This document shows positions 1 through 5,618 of a DNA stretch of 5,618 nucleotides, one piece after another; the stretch's first letter is position 1, and each line of letters begins with the position of its first letter. Location: contig DJKK01000323.1 in NCBI GenBank assembly GCA_002434595.1, positions 1 through 5,618 on the forward strand. Reading direction: 5' to 3'. The DNA comes from Alphaproteobacteria bacterium UBA6544. Lineage in GTDB: Bacteria; Pseudomonadota; Alphaproteobacteria; UBA8366. The translations under genes were made by a program, and so were the position numbers. Below the pieces are notes generated by a model. It did not search any database. It had not been told where the DNA came from and saw only the letters and a program-made list of their open reading frames with translations.

Positions 1-1950
1 TTCAAGTATCTTCTGATCAACAATCAGGCTGTCTCCCGGAGCGGCATGAACGGCACCGATCACGCCATCGCGTTCGGCCCGCAGAATATTTTCCATCTTC
101 ATGGCTTCCACCACCGCCAGTTCCTCACCTGCGTTGACCTGCTGCCCAGCTTCCACGGCGAGGCGAATCAAAAGTCCGGGCATCGGCGACAACAGAAACT
201 TGGAAGTATCGGGCGGCGACTTCACGGGCATCAATCGCTGATGGCTAGCAACGTGCGGCGGCAACATGCGCAAACTCATCCGTCCACCGGCATGCGTCAG
301 CATATAACGCACATCATTACGTTCAACCTGAACACAAACTGGGACATCGTTTACTGTGCCGATAAACATGGGAGCGCCCGGCGTCCAGGCTCCCTGAACC
401 TTAAATTTCTGCTCCTCGACCGCGGCAACCCATCCGCCACCGGCTCTGTCCGTCTGGACGTTGTACTCGCGGCGTTCTTCGTCCTCCAGAAAAGCGACAA
501 ACTCACATGCATTAGCGCCATTAGATTTGGCTTCGTGATGCATTGCCGCCGCGACTGCAACCAATAGAGCCGGGTTGTCAGGCACGAGATGCTGATCGCC
601 GAATCCGTTAGGGAACTCCTCCTCGATAAAGCCTGTGGTCAGATCCCCGGAGACAAACCGAGGATGTTTCATCAAAGCTGCAAGAAACGGAATGTTGTGC
701 TCGATACCGCGAATATAGAAACTGTCTAGTGCGTCACGCATACGGTCCACCGCCTGATCGCGAGATTCGCCGCCAGCGATCAATTTCGCGATCATCGGAT
801 CGTAAAACATTGAAATCTCGCCGCCTTCAAAAACCCCGGTATCGACGCGAACGTCGCCACTCTCCAGCGGTGCCTTATAACGCACGAGACGTCCGATCGA
901 CGGCATGAAGTTGCGCAATGGGTCTTCCGCGTAGATGCGGCACTCGACGGCCCAACCATTAAGAGCCACGTCCGACTGAGAAATCGGCAATCTCTCGCCG
1001 GCCGCAACTCGTATCATTAGTTCCACCAGATCCAATCCGGTGACATATTCAGTCACGGGATGTTCAACCTGAAGACGCGTGTTCATCTCCAGAAAATAAA
1101 AATTCCGATCTTTGTCGACAATGAACTCAACGGTTCCGGCGGACTGGTAATCAACAGTCTTGGAAAGCGCGACAGCTTGCGCGCCCATTTTGGCACGCAG
1201 TTCTTCTGTGACAAACGGGGACGGCGCTTCCTCGATCACCTTCTGATGACGTCGCTGGACCGAGCATTCGCGTTCGCCAAGATAGACGACGTTGCCATGC
1301 ACATCCGCCATGATCTGTATCTCGATATGGCGAGGGTCTTCCACGAAACGTTCGATAAAGACCCTATCATCACCGAAACTCGATCGTGCTTCGTTAACTG
1401 CTGATTCGAAGCCCGATCGCGCTTCATCTTCCGATCGAGCAATCCGCATACCTTTCCCACCGCCGCCAGCGGAAGCCTTAATCATCACGGGGAAGCCGAC
1501 ATCCTTAGCGATGGCTACCGCAGCGTCCGCATCGGGGATCGCCTCGGTGTGTCCGGGAATCGTATTGACGCCCGCCTCAGCGGCCAGCTTCTTCGATTCG
1601 ATCTTATCGCCCATTGTGCCAATGGCGCGGGTATTCGGGCCGATAAAAGCGATCCCGGCCGACTCCAACATCTTCGCAAACGCCGCGTTCTCGGACAAAA
1701 ACCCATAGCCAGGGTGAATTGCCTCGGCCCCCGTATCCTTGGCAGCTTTAACGATCCGTTCGGCGACCAGGTAACTCTCAGCCGACGCCGCGCCACCGAC
1801 ATGGACTGCTTCATCAGCCATTTGCACGTGCAGCGCGCCATCGTCAGCATCGGAATAAACGGCCACAGTGGCTATCCCCATGCGTTTTGCGGTCCGTATC
1901 ACACGGCACGCAATCTCCCCCCTATTAGCGATGAGAATCTTCTCAAACAC
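1..1950 (-). CDS. pccA: Propionyl-CoA carboxylase alpha subunit (biotin carboxylase + biotin carrier), C-terminus cut by window edge
   Basis: The protein carboxylates its own biotin using ATP and bicarbonate, then hands the carboxyl group to PccB for propionyl-CoA; it is cytosolic and normally forms an alpha6-beta6 complex. Reading from GTG at 1950 gives 650 codons without a stop to base 1. Domains in order: biotin carboxylase N-domain (ANRGEIACRVIR near 8-19, HPGYGFLSENAAF at 79-91), ATP-grasp with glycine loop AGGGGKGM (161-168), catalytic stretch EMNTRLQVEHP (288-298), BC C-domain (about 335-442), a BT-like linker (about 450-575), and biotin carrier with EAMKME, biotinyl Lys618. Residues matching E. 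coli AccC K116, K159, K238, H209, E288, N290, R292 and R338 are present (K116, K158, K237, H208, E288, N290, R292, R338). The GTG start is favoured because FEKILIANRGE is the usual family N-terminus and GGAG lies 8 nt upstream. Family length (about 660-680) means only a short tail is missing. Methylcrotonyl- or acetyl-CoA carboxylase is less likely given the BT region and nearby pccB. Confidence 0.95.
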   Translation of the reverse strand, partial: MFEKILIANRGEIACRVIRTAKRMGIATVAVYSDADDGALHVQMADEAVHVGGAASAESYLVAERIVKAAKDTGAEAIHPGYGFLSENAAFAKMLESAGIAFIGPNTRAIGTMGDKIESKKLAAEAGVNTIPGHTEAIPDADAAVAIAKDVGFPVMIKASAGGGGKGMRIARSEDEARSGFESAVNEARSSFGDDRVFIERFVEDPRHIEIQIMADVHGNVVYLGERECSVQRRHQKVIEEAPSPFVTEELRAKMGAQAVALSKTVDYQSAGTVEFIVDKDRNFYFLEMNTRLQVEHPVTEYVTGLDLVELMIRVAAGERLPISQSDVALNGWAVECRIYAEDPLRNFMPSIGRLVRYKAPLESGDVRVDTGVFEGGEISMFYDPMIAKLIAGGESRDQAVDRMRDALDSFYIRGIEHNIPFLAALMKHPRFVSGDLTTGFIEEEFPNGFGDQHLVPDNPALLVAVAAAMHHEAKSNGANACEFVAFLEDEERREYNVQTDRAGGGWVAAVEEQKFKVQGAWTPGAPMFIGTVNDVPVCVQVERNDVRYMLTHAGGRMSLRMLPPHVASHQRLMPVKSPPDTSKFLLSPMPGLLIRLAVEAGQQVNAGEELAVVEAMKMENILRAERDGVIGAVHAAPGDSLIVDQKILE

Positions 1951-2043
1951 GCCCCGAACTCCGCCGTATTTTTTATTCTTCGACCAACGCCATTCGCCCG
2001 AATTTCATCGTTTTGTCAACTTATCTGCCTGCATAAATTCGGC

Positions 2044-2049
2044 ACTATA
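2044..2049 (-). promoter_or_regulatory. Candidate -10 element for pccA
   Basis: On the minus strand this reads TATAGT, five of six matches to the sigma-70 -10 consensus. It would place transcription start near 2037 and leave a leader of about 87 nt before the pccA GTG. No good -35 lies 16-18 nt upstream (CGCCAA at 17 nt spacing), which would fit a promoter that depends on an activator; the TTTGCAAA site sits about 50-70 bases upstream of the inferred start. A perfect minus-strand TTGACA at 2019-2014 is an alternative -35, but the hexamers at the right distance from it (CGAATG, GCGAAT) are poor. Promoter calls made by eye are weak evidence. Confidence 0.25.
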
Positions 2050-2081
2050 CCGACTTTTGAATCGAATTGGCGTCACCTTCC

Positions 2082-2102
2082 CCTAATTTGCAAAGTATTA
2101 GG
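2082..2102. repeat. Inverted repeat CCTAAT-N9-ATTAGG flanking the TTTGCAAA core
   Basis: Six-base perfect arms at 2082-2087 and 2097-2102 are separated by 9 nt. The left arm shares its last base with TTTGCAAA. The symmetry may represent an operator for a dimeric regulator, or a coincidental extension of the PccR-like site. It is not a terminator: there is no U-tract and it sits upstream of both divergent genes. Confidence 0.35.
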
Positions 2103-2106
2103 CAAG
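2087..2106. promoter_or_regulatory. Candidate PccR/ScfR-type operator, TTTGCAAA-N4-tagGCAAg
   Basis: Bases 2087-2094 are a perfect 8-bp palindrome TTTGCAAA. After exactly 4 nt (2095-2098) comes TAGGCAAG, which matches TTTGCAAA at five of eight positions including the central GCAA. From memory, PccR of Rhodobacter sphaeroides, a short-chain acyl-CoA regulator controlling propionyl-CoA carboxylase genes, recognises TTTGCAAA-N4-TTTGCAAA, and the related RamB of Corynebacterium uses a site containing TTTGCAAA. I saw no other exact copy in the window. It lies 137 bp upstream of the pccA start and also overlaps the putative promoter of the divergent lipoprotein gene, so it could affect both. The second half is degenerate and binding is inferred. 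Confidence 0.5.
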
Positions 2107-2116
2107 GTAGAACAAT
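2088..2116 (+). promoter_or_regulatory. Candidate sigma-70-like promoter for the lipoprotein gene
   Basis: TTGCAA (2088-2093, four of six to the -35 consensus) and AACAAT (2111-2116, four of six to the -10 consensus) are 17 nt apart. Start of transcription would be near 2123, just before the ribosome binding site. The -35 lies inside the TTTGCAAA palindrome, so a regulator bound there could block this promoter while acting on pccA on the other strand. Matches are only moderate. Confidence 0.25.
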
Positions 2117-2132
2117 TGATTCGCGTCTACCT

Positions 2133-2138
2133 AGGAGG
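2133..2138 (+). promoter_or_regulatory. Ribosome binding site AGGAGG of the lipoprotein gene
   Basis: A full AGGAGG Shine-Dalgarno core precedes ATG 2150 with an 11-nt gap, somewhat longer than usual. It fixes the start of the lipoprotein reading frame and shows that this broken gene still keeps its translation start signal. Confidence 0.6.
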
Positions 2139-2149
2139 ACGTAATAAAG

Positions 2150-2389
2150 ATGTTTCAGCGCAGTTACATAGCTTTGCCGCTGATGAGCCTTGCCTTTATC
2201 CTTGCCGGATGCGCCTCAGGCCAGTACGACAAGATCACGAAAGTCGATCACGAAACTTCAATGCTCCGTATCCATGGAAACGCACAGAAAGGCGTAACAC
2301 CGCGGCGCGTAGCTTTCGCTGACCCATGGGAGTACGAAGAATATGCCGGGCTCATAGGAAACGGCCAACGTCTTGAAGTTTTTATATAG
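2150..2389 (+). CDS. N-terminal fragment of the lipoprotein (79 aa, still translatable)
   Basis: This intact start-to-stop frame is what would be made from the broken gene. Residues 1-20 form a signal peptide: MFQRS with one basic residue, a hydrophobic core, and the lipobox LAGC with Cys21 as the lipidation site for Lgt and LspA. An Asp is not at position +2 (Ala22), so in a diderm it would be expected to go to the outer membrane by the Lol +2 rule. The mature part (about 58 residues) is short and polar with an acidic patch DPWEYEEY, and stops at TAG 2387 right after the TATATA tract. It may be a non-functional stub or a surviving short lipoprotein. Confidence 0.5.
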   Translation: MFQRSYIALPLMSLAFILAGCASGQYDKITKVDHETSMLRIHGNAQKGVTPRRVAFADPWEYEEYAGLIGNGQRLEVFI

Positions 2390-2622
2390 CCAGCGCCGAC
2401 ATCCAAATTGCACTCGAATACACCTACAGCCTCCGCAGAATGATCGATACTTGGCAATATAACAGCGGAAAGCCGAAAACATGGGGCGACGCCCATGACG
2501 TCACGAATCCGATGGCGTTGATCGACTACCAACGTTATACGCAAACTCGCGAATGATGTGTCGGATTCCACACGAGCTGAAACCATCCCTACAACGATCC
2601 GGATTCAAGGCCGGGCCGCGTT

Positions 2623-2913
2623 ATGTTTGGGTATTTCTGCCACCAAAATGGCAAACAGCTCAGCGACGAAGTTATTGAAGACACGCTTAAAAACATTGGT
2701 GTAAGAGGAATAACAGAGCGAATTCGCCGGAAAGATTCGCAGCAGCTCGCGGCGAATTTTGGTGAGAAGAGCCAAATTTCACCGAAAAATGCATCCGCCA
2801 TGATAGCGATTGCGAAAGGTACACCTTCGGCGGCTAGCTGGAAGCCGAATTTCTCGTTTGAATTGGCGGTAACCTTTAGCGAAGACGGCGAAACTAACGC
2901 TCTGGGAAACTAA
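2623..2913 (+). CDS. C-terminal remnant of the lipoprotein (96 aa frame)
   Basis: The frame from ATG 2623 starts at an internal Met of the ancestral protein (GRV-MFGYFC) and ends at TAA 2911. Coding-like sequence in the same frame extends upstream to TGA 2578, so ATG 2623 is unlikely to be a native start; only a weak AAGG lies 12 nt upstream. It has no signal peptide or membrane segment, carries a GYFC motif, and then a region GKQLSDEVIEDTLKNIGVRG that looks amphipathic. Its stop overlaps the ltaE stop on the other strand. It is probably untranslated. Confidence 0.35.
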   Translation: MFGYFCHQNGKQLSDEVIEDTLKNIGVRGITERIRRKDSQQLAANFGEKSQISPKNASAMIAIAKGTPSAASWKPNFSFELAVTFSEDGETNALGN

Positions 2914-3959
2914 GCAAGCTGTGATCGGGCAAGGTCGCGCACGGCTGCAGCCGCGCGCTCTATATCTGCGCGCTTGATATCGAGATGCGTGACCGCCCGC
3001 ATCCGGTAGAGGTCATTCGCGCCAATCCGGATGCCTGCCGCATCGATTAACCGATCGCGAAACGCCTCCGCCGTCAGGTCCGTCCCTTCCACGCTGAAAA
3101 ACACCATGTTGGTCGCGACCCCGTCCTCGACCGCAATCCCCGGAACATTTCCGAGTAGCTCCGCGAAGTACCGCGCGTTTTCGTGATCTTCACCCATGCG
3201 GTCAACATTGTGCTCCAGCGCGTAAACGCCCGCGGCAGCCACAATTCCGGCCTGACGCATGGCACCACCCATGCGCTGCTTCCATTGCCATGCCTGTTCT
3301 ATGAAATCCTCATCGCCCGCGAGCACAGCACCAATCGGGCACCCCAATCCCTTAGAAAGATCGAGCCATAATGTGTCGAAGGGCTCCGCGAAATCGCGCG
3401 CCGACACGCCCGTCTCAACAACCGCATTCAGCAACCGTGCACCATCCATATGCAGGATGAGATCCTTCTCCCGCGCGACGGCAGCGACCTCCCGAACCGC
3501 CTCTAATGGCCAAACAGTACCGCCGGCACTATTTGACGTCTGCTCGACGACCGCCATCCGTGGCTTCGGCGTATGGCGCCGCGCGCGTCGGACAGCAGCA
3601 CGCAATTGGTCCCCGTTATAAATCCCGCGATTACCATCGACGACCCGCGACATGGCGCCGGCAAAAACAGCCAGCCCGCCACCCTCCGTATTGACAATAT
3701 GCGCCGTTCGATCAGCGATGATCTCGTCGCCTGCGCGACAATGCACGGCAACGGATATCTGATTGCACATCGTCCCTGATGGAAGGAATACCGCCGCTTT
3801 CTTGCCAAGCAACTCAGCCGTCATTTCACAAAGCCGGGTGACGGTCGGATCTGTTCCTTGCTGTTCATCGCCGACTTCCGCCTCGGCCATCGCCTTGCGC
3901 ATATCGGGTGTCGGTTTCGACTGCGTATCACTGTATAGATCGATGTCGATGGCGGTCAT
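2910..3959 (-). CDS. ltaE: Low-specificity L-threonine aldolase, PLP-dependent
   Basis: The enzyme cleaves L-threonine or L-allo-threonine to glycine and acetaldehyde in the cytosol using pyridoxal phosphate. The 349-residue length is normal for the beta-eliminating lyase/threonine aldolase fold. Visible motifs: DTQSKPTPDMRKAM near the N-terminus, phosphate-binding SGTM (61-64), stacking His87 in AHIVNTEGGG, HMDGAR with Asp172 for the pyridine nitrogen and Arg175, LDLSKGLGCPIG with the Schiff-base Lys203, and a C-terminal YRMRAVTHLD with Arg321 as probable carboxylate ligand. Start is ATG 3959; GAGG lies 11 nt upstream. It follows the 2TM gene by 48 nt on the same strand without a visible terminator, so it is probably co-transcribed with pccB. 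Its stop TAG (2912-2910) overlaps the TAA of the convergent decayed gene. Exact substrate preference cannot be read from sequence. Confidence 0.93.
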   Translation of the reverse strand: MTAIDIDLYSDTQSKPTPDMRKAMAEAEVGDEQQGTDPTVTRLCEMTAELLGKKAAVFLPSGTMCNQISVAVHCRAGDEIIADRTAHIVNTEGGGLAVFAGAMSRVVDGNRGIYNGDQLRAAVRRARRHTPKPRMAVVEQTSNSAGGTVWPLEAVREVAAVAREKDLILHMDGARLLNAVVETGVSARDFAEPFDTLWLDLSKGLGCPIGAVLAGDEDFIEQAWQWKQRMGGAMRQAGIVAAAGVYALEHNVDRMGEDHENARYFAELLGNVPGIAVEDGVATNMVFFSVEGTDLTAEAFRDRLIDAAGIRIGANDLYRMRAVTHLDIKRADIERAAAAVRDLARSQLA

Positions 3960-4007
3960 CGCGTATCTATCCTCATGCGGCGTTAAACAGGTCCTGAATA
4001 CGATGAT

Positions 4008-4247
4008 CTATTTCAGACCAAGCAATGTGTCGAGCAAGCCCATCGCATACGCTGCGTGGATCGCGAGCGGTGCTCCCCAAGCCACGAGGGGCAGAACGAA
4101 CCAGGGTTCGGCGGCAACGAGCGAAAAATTGATGCCAACCAAAACAGCCATCGCGGCGAAATAAACAAGAAGATGAATGCCGAACCACCGCAGACGCTTG
4201 CGCGAACGTTCGACTTTAGGATTACCGTTTTTCTCTTTTTCCAGCAT
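4008..4247 (-). CDS. Small 2TM-domain membrane protein (79 aa)
   Basis: The protein starts with a charged, lysine- and arginine-rich tail (residues 1-20), followed by a first hydrophobic segment (about 22-44, with His25 in GIHLLVYF), a short turn with EPWF, and a second segment (about 49-72, with WGAPLAIHA and His64). The pattern of basic tail, HL..Y in helix one, and WG...A.H in helix two matches the 2TM domain family, whose function is not established. The positive N-terminus predicts both ends in the cytoplasm. ATG 4247 is only 12 nt after the pccB stop and has no strong Shine-Dalgarno (GAG directly adjacent), so translation is probably coupled to pccB. A TTG start at 4252 in another frame gives a worse protein. 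A role in propionyl-CoA metabolism is not implied by the domain. Confidence 0.75.
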   Translation of the reverse strand: MLEKEKNGNPKVERSRKRLRWFGIHLLVYFAAMAVLVGINFSLVAAEPWFVLPLVAWGAPLAIHAAYAMGLLDTLLGLK

Positions 4248-4259
4248 CTCAACGCGTTA

Positions 4260-5618
4260 TTAAAGCGGAATATTGGCGTGCTTCTTCCACGGGTTCTCTA
4301 AATTCTTGTTTTCGAGCAGTCGCAGGGCACGCGATATGCGCCGTCGCGTATTGCGCGGCATGATCACGTCGTCAATAAAGCCGAGTGAGCCGGCGACGAA
4401 CGGATTGGCAAAACGTTCCTGATACTCTTGGGTTCGTTGCTCGATTTTTTCGGGCTCGCCGATATCCTGGCGGAAAATAATCTCGACAGCACCTTTTGAC
4501 CCCATGACCGCAATCTCCGCAGTCGGCCAGGCATAGTTTGCGTCGCCCCTCAAATGCTTCGAACTCATAACGTCATAGGCCCCGCCGTATGCCTTCCGCG
4601 TAATGACCGTCACTTTTGGGACCGTCGCCTCAGCGTAGGCGAACAGCAATTTTGCCCCATGCTTGATGATCCCGTTGTATTCCTGGTCAGTCCCAGGAAG
4701 GAACCCCGGTACATCCACGAACGTGACGATCGGAATGTTGAAGCAATCACAGAATCGAACAAACCGCGCACCCTTTTTCGCTGAATCAATATCGAGACAG
4801 CCGGCGAGAACCATCGGTTGGTTCGCGACAATTCCGACCGGTCGCCCGGAGATACGCGCAAAGCCGATGACGATATTCCCTGCATAGGCCGGCTGGAGCT
4901 CGAAAAACTCGCCTTCATCGACGATCTTCTCGATCAATTCCTTCATATCGTAGGGCTTGTTTGGATTGGCGGGAACCAACGTATCCAAAGACGGTTCAGG
5001 ACGATCCTCCGGATCTCTGGTCTCGCGCTTGGGTGGCTGTTCCCGGTTCGAAGAGGGCAGAAATCCCATAAAGCGACGCAGTTGCAGCAACGCGTCGACA
5101 TCATCCTCAAACGCAAGGTCTGCCACGCCCGACGTCGTCGTATGAGTGATGGCGCCGCCAAGTTCCTCGTGCGTCACTTCCTCATGCGTGACCGTTTTCA
5201 CCACATCGGGTCCGGTTACGAACATGTAAGAGGAATCTTTGACCATGAATATGAAATCAGTCATTGCCGGCGAATACACGGCGCCGCCTGCACAGGGACC
5301 CATAATCAGTGAAATCTGGGGCACGACACCGGAAGCCAATACATTCAGTTGAAAGACATCGGCATACCCGGCCAGGGACGCAACACCTTCCTGTATTCTG
5401 GCGCCGCCCGAATCGTTCAGGCCAATGACCGGTGCCCCGACCTTCATGGCCTGCTCCATCACCTTGACGATTTTGCGGGCATGCGCAGCCGATAGAGATC
5501 CGCCAAATACAGTGAAATCCTGGCTGAAGACGAAGACTTCTTTCCCGTCAATCGTACCATGGCCGGTAATGACACCATCACCCGGCACCTTCTGCTCTGC
5601 CATCCCGAATTCATTGCA
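4260..5618 (-). CDS. pccB: Propionyl-CoA carboxylase beta subunit (carboxyltransferase), N-terminus cut by window edge
   Basis: This subunit transfers the carboxyl group from biotin on PccA to propionyl-CoA, making (S)-methylmalonyl-CoA. The window holds 452 residues plus TAA; the frame is open to the right edge (CNEFG before MAEQKVPGDG), and bacterial PccB is about 510 residues, so about 60 are missing. The Met at 5603 is internal, not the start. N-terminal crotonase-like half: TVFGGSLS, LNDSGGARIQEG, and oxyanion-hole GPCAGGAVYSPA (window residues 107-118). C-terminal half: NKPYDMKELI, ANQPMVLAG, FVDVPGFLPG, and second oxyanion site RKAYGGAYDVM (341-351). The Asp in GGAYDVM corresponds, from memory, to Asp422 of Streptomyces PccB, which favours propionyl-CoA; acetyl-CoA enzymes carry Ile there. 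It is the first visible gene of a run pccB-2TM-ltaE. Confidence 0.96.
   Translation of the reverse strand, partial: CNEFGMAEQKVPGDGVITGHGTIDGKEVFVFSQDFTVFGGSLSAAHARKIVKVMEQAMKVGAPVIGLNDSGGARIQEGVASLAGYADVFQLNVLASGVVPQISLIMGPCAGGAVYSPAMTDFIFMVKDSSYMFVTGPDVVKTVTHEEVTHEELGGAITHTTTSGVADLAFEDDVDALLQLRRFMGFLPSSNREQPPKRETRDPEDRPEPSLDTLVPANPNKPYDMKELIEKIVDEGEFFELQPAYAGNIVIGFARISGRPVGIVANQPMVLAGCLDIDSAKKGARFVRFCDCFNIPIVTFVDVPGFLPGTDQEYNGIIKHGAKLLFAYAEATVPKVTVITRKAYGGAYDVMSSKHLRGDANYAWPTAEIAVMGSKGAVEIIFRQDIGEPEKIEQRTQEYQERFANPFVAGSLGFIDDVIMPRNTRRRISRALRLLENKNLENPWKKHANIPL

Larger units (their letters stand above)
2150..2913 (+). pseudogene. Decayed lipoprotein gene: one frameshift and two in-frame TGA codons
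   Basis: Three fragments read as one protein of about 253 residues if a 2-nt TA duplication is removed in TTTATATAG (2381-2389). The N-terminal part (2150-2386) has a lipoprotein signal peptide. The next frame then continues without a gap through coding-like sequence (TWQYNSGKPKTWGDAH, then LIDYQRYTQTRE), meets TGA at 2554, reads CVGFHTS, meets TGA at 2578, and continues NHPYNDPDSRPGRVMFGYFC to TAA at 2911-2913. All segments after the shift lie in the same frame, and the Cys of CVGF and of GYFC could have formed a disulphide. Each TGA is one transition from CGA or TGG. I do not recognise a named family; the ancestor was probably a secreted, lipid-anchored envelope protein. Sequencing error is possible for the indel, but three lesions within about 200 bp favour real decay. 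The gene is divergent from pccA and convergent with ltaE. Confidence 0.7.

Noticed and set aside
46..567. Plus-strand open frame of 173 codons at the left end
   Set aside because: It lies opposite the BT and biotin carrier region of pccA, including the biotinyl-lysine motif, and its composition is typical of an antisense shadow.
1381..1437. Three CGATCG copies and a near repeat CGATCG(T/C)GCTTC 33 nt apart
   Set aside because: They encode similar Ala-Arg-Ser-type stretches within the ATP-grasp domain of pccA and fall on codon boundaries of a normal protein; no arrangement suggests a mobile or regulatory repeat.
351..1850. Several short minus-strand frames within pccA that could suggest pccA is fragmented
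   Set aside because: They are in the wrong frames. The true frame from GTG 1950 to base 1 is continuous for exactly 650 codons with all catalytic motifs in order, so pccA is not broken.
2014..2019. Perfect minus-strand TTGACA as the main pccA -35
   Set aside because: No acceptable -10 is found 16-18 nt downstream, so it is mentioned only as an alternative in the promoter entry.
1549..2322. Plus-strand open frame of 257 codons crossing from pccA into the lipoprotein start
   Set aside because: It is antisense to the well-supported start half of pccA, has no family-like motifs, and overlaps the lipoprotein signal peptide in another frame.
2554..2573. TGA followed by a small hairpin as a selenocysteine signal
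   Set aside because: The stem is only 4 bp with an 8-nt loop, a second TGA follows 24 nt later, and there is an upstream frameshift. Decay explains all three better.
2553..2678. Frame beginning ATG 2553, overlapping the TGA at 2554, which might be a coupled small gene
   Set aside because: It is only about 41 codons, has no Shine-Dalgarno, shows no recognisable features, and competes with the much more coding-like frame of the lipoprotein remnant (YNDPDSRPGRV, GYFC).
3960..4007. Possible terminator between the 2TM gene and ltaE
   Set aside because: The 48 nt contain only a very short imperfect palindrome (CAGGACCTG) and no T-run on the minus strand, so read-through is expected.

Overview
The window looks like part of an alphaproteobacterial chromosome (inference, Rhodospirillales-like at a guess), of moderate GC. 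The basis is the close family resemblance of the translated PccA and PccB to alphaproteobacterial propionyl-CoA carboxylase subunits, and the presence of a 2TM-domain protein and a low-specificity threonine aldolase between them. It is a propionyl-CoA carboxylase locus cut at both ends, mostly reading on the minus strand.

Layout, in the direction of minus-strand transcription: pccB (5618 to 4260, its first roughly 60 codons lie outside the window); a 79-residue two-helix membrane protein (4247 to 4008), 12 nt behind pccB; ltaE, a threonine aldolase (3959 to 2910), 48 nt further on. Then comes a plus-strand insertion in the layout: a lipoprotein gene (2150 to 2913) that runs towards ltaE and shares its stop-codon bases with it. 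That gene is broken by one frameshift and two in-frame TGA codons. Beyond a 199-bp divergent intergenic region, pccA (1950 to 1) runs off the left edge only a few residues before its expected stop. pccA is one uninterrupted 650-codon frame ending at base 1.

PccA (biotin carboxylase, BT linker and biotin carrier) and PccB (carboxyltransferase) together convert propionyl-CoA to (S)-methylmalonyl-CoA, feeding propionate, odd-chain fat, Ile, Val, Met and Thr carbon into the TCA cycle. Because pccA is separated from pccB by an opposing gene, it needs its own promoter. The intergenic region upstream of pccA carries a perfect TTTGCAAA palindrome followed 4 nt later by a degenerate second copy (2087-2106), the type of site reported for the ScfR/PccR family of acyl-CoA-responsive regulators. 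This is the most useful regulatory observation in the window.

The most unusual feature is the decayed lipoprotein gene. I see no CRISPR array, tRNA, rRNA, insertion sequence or defence system, and no convincing evidence of a wholly new system.
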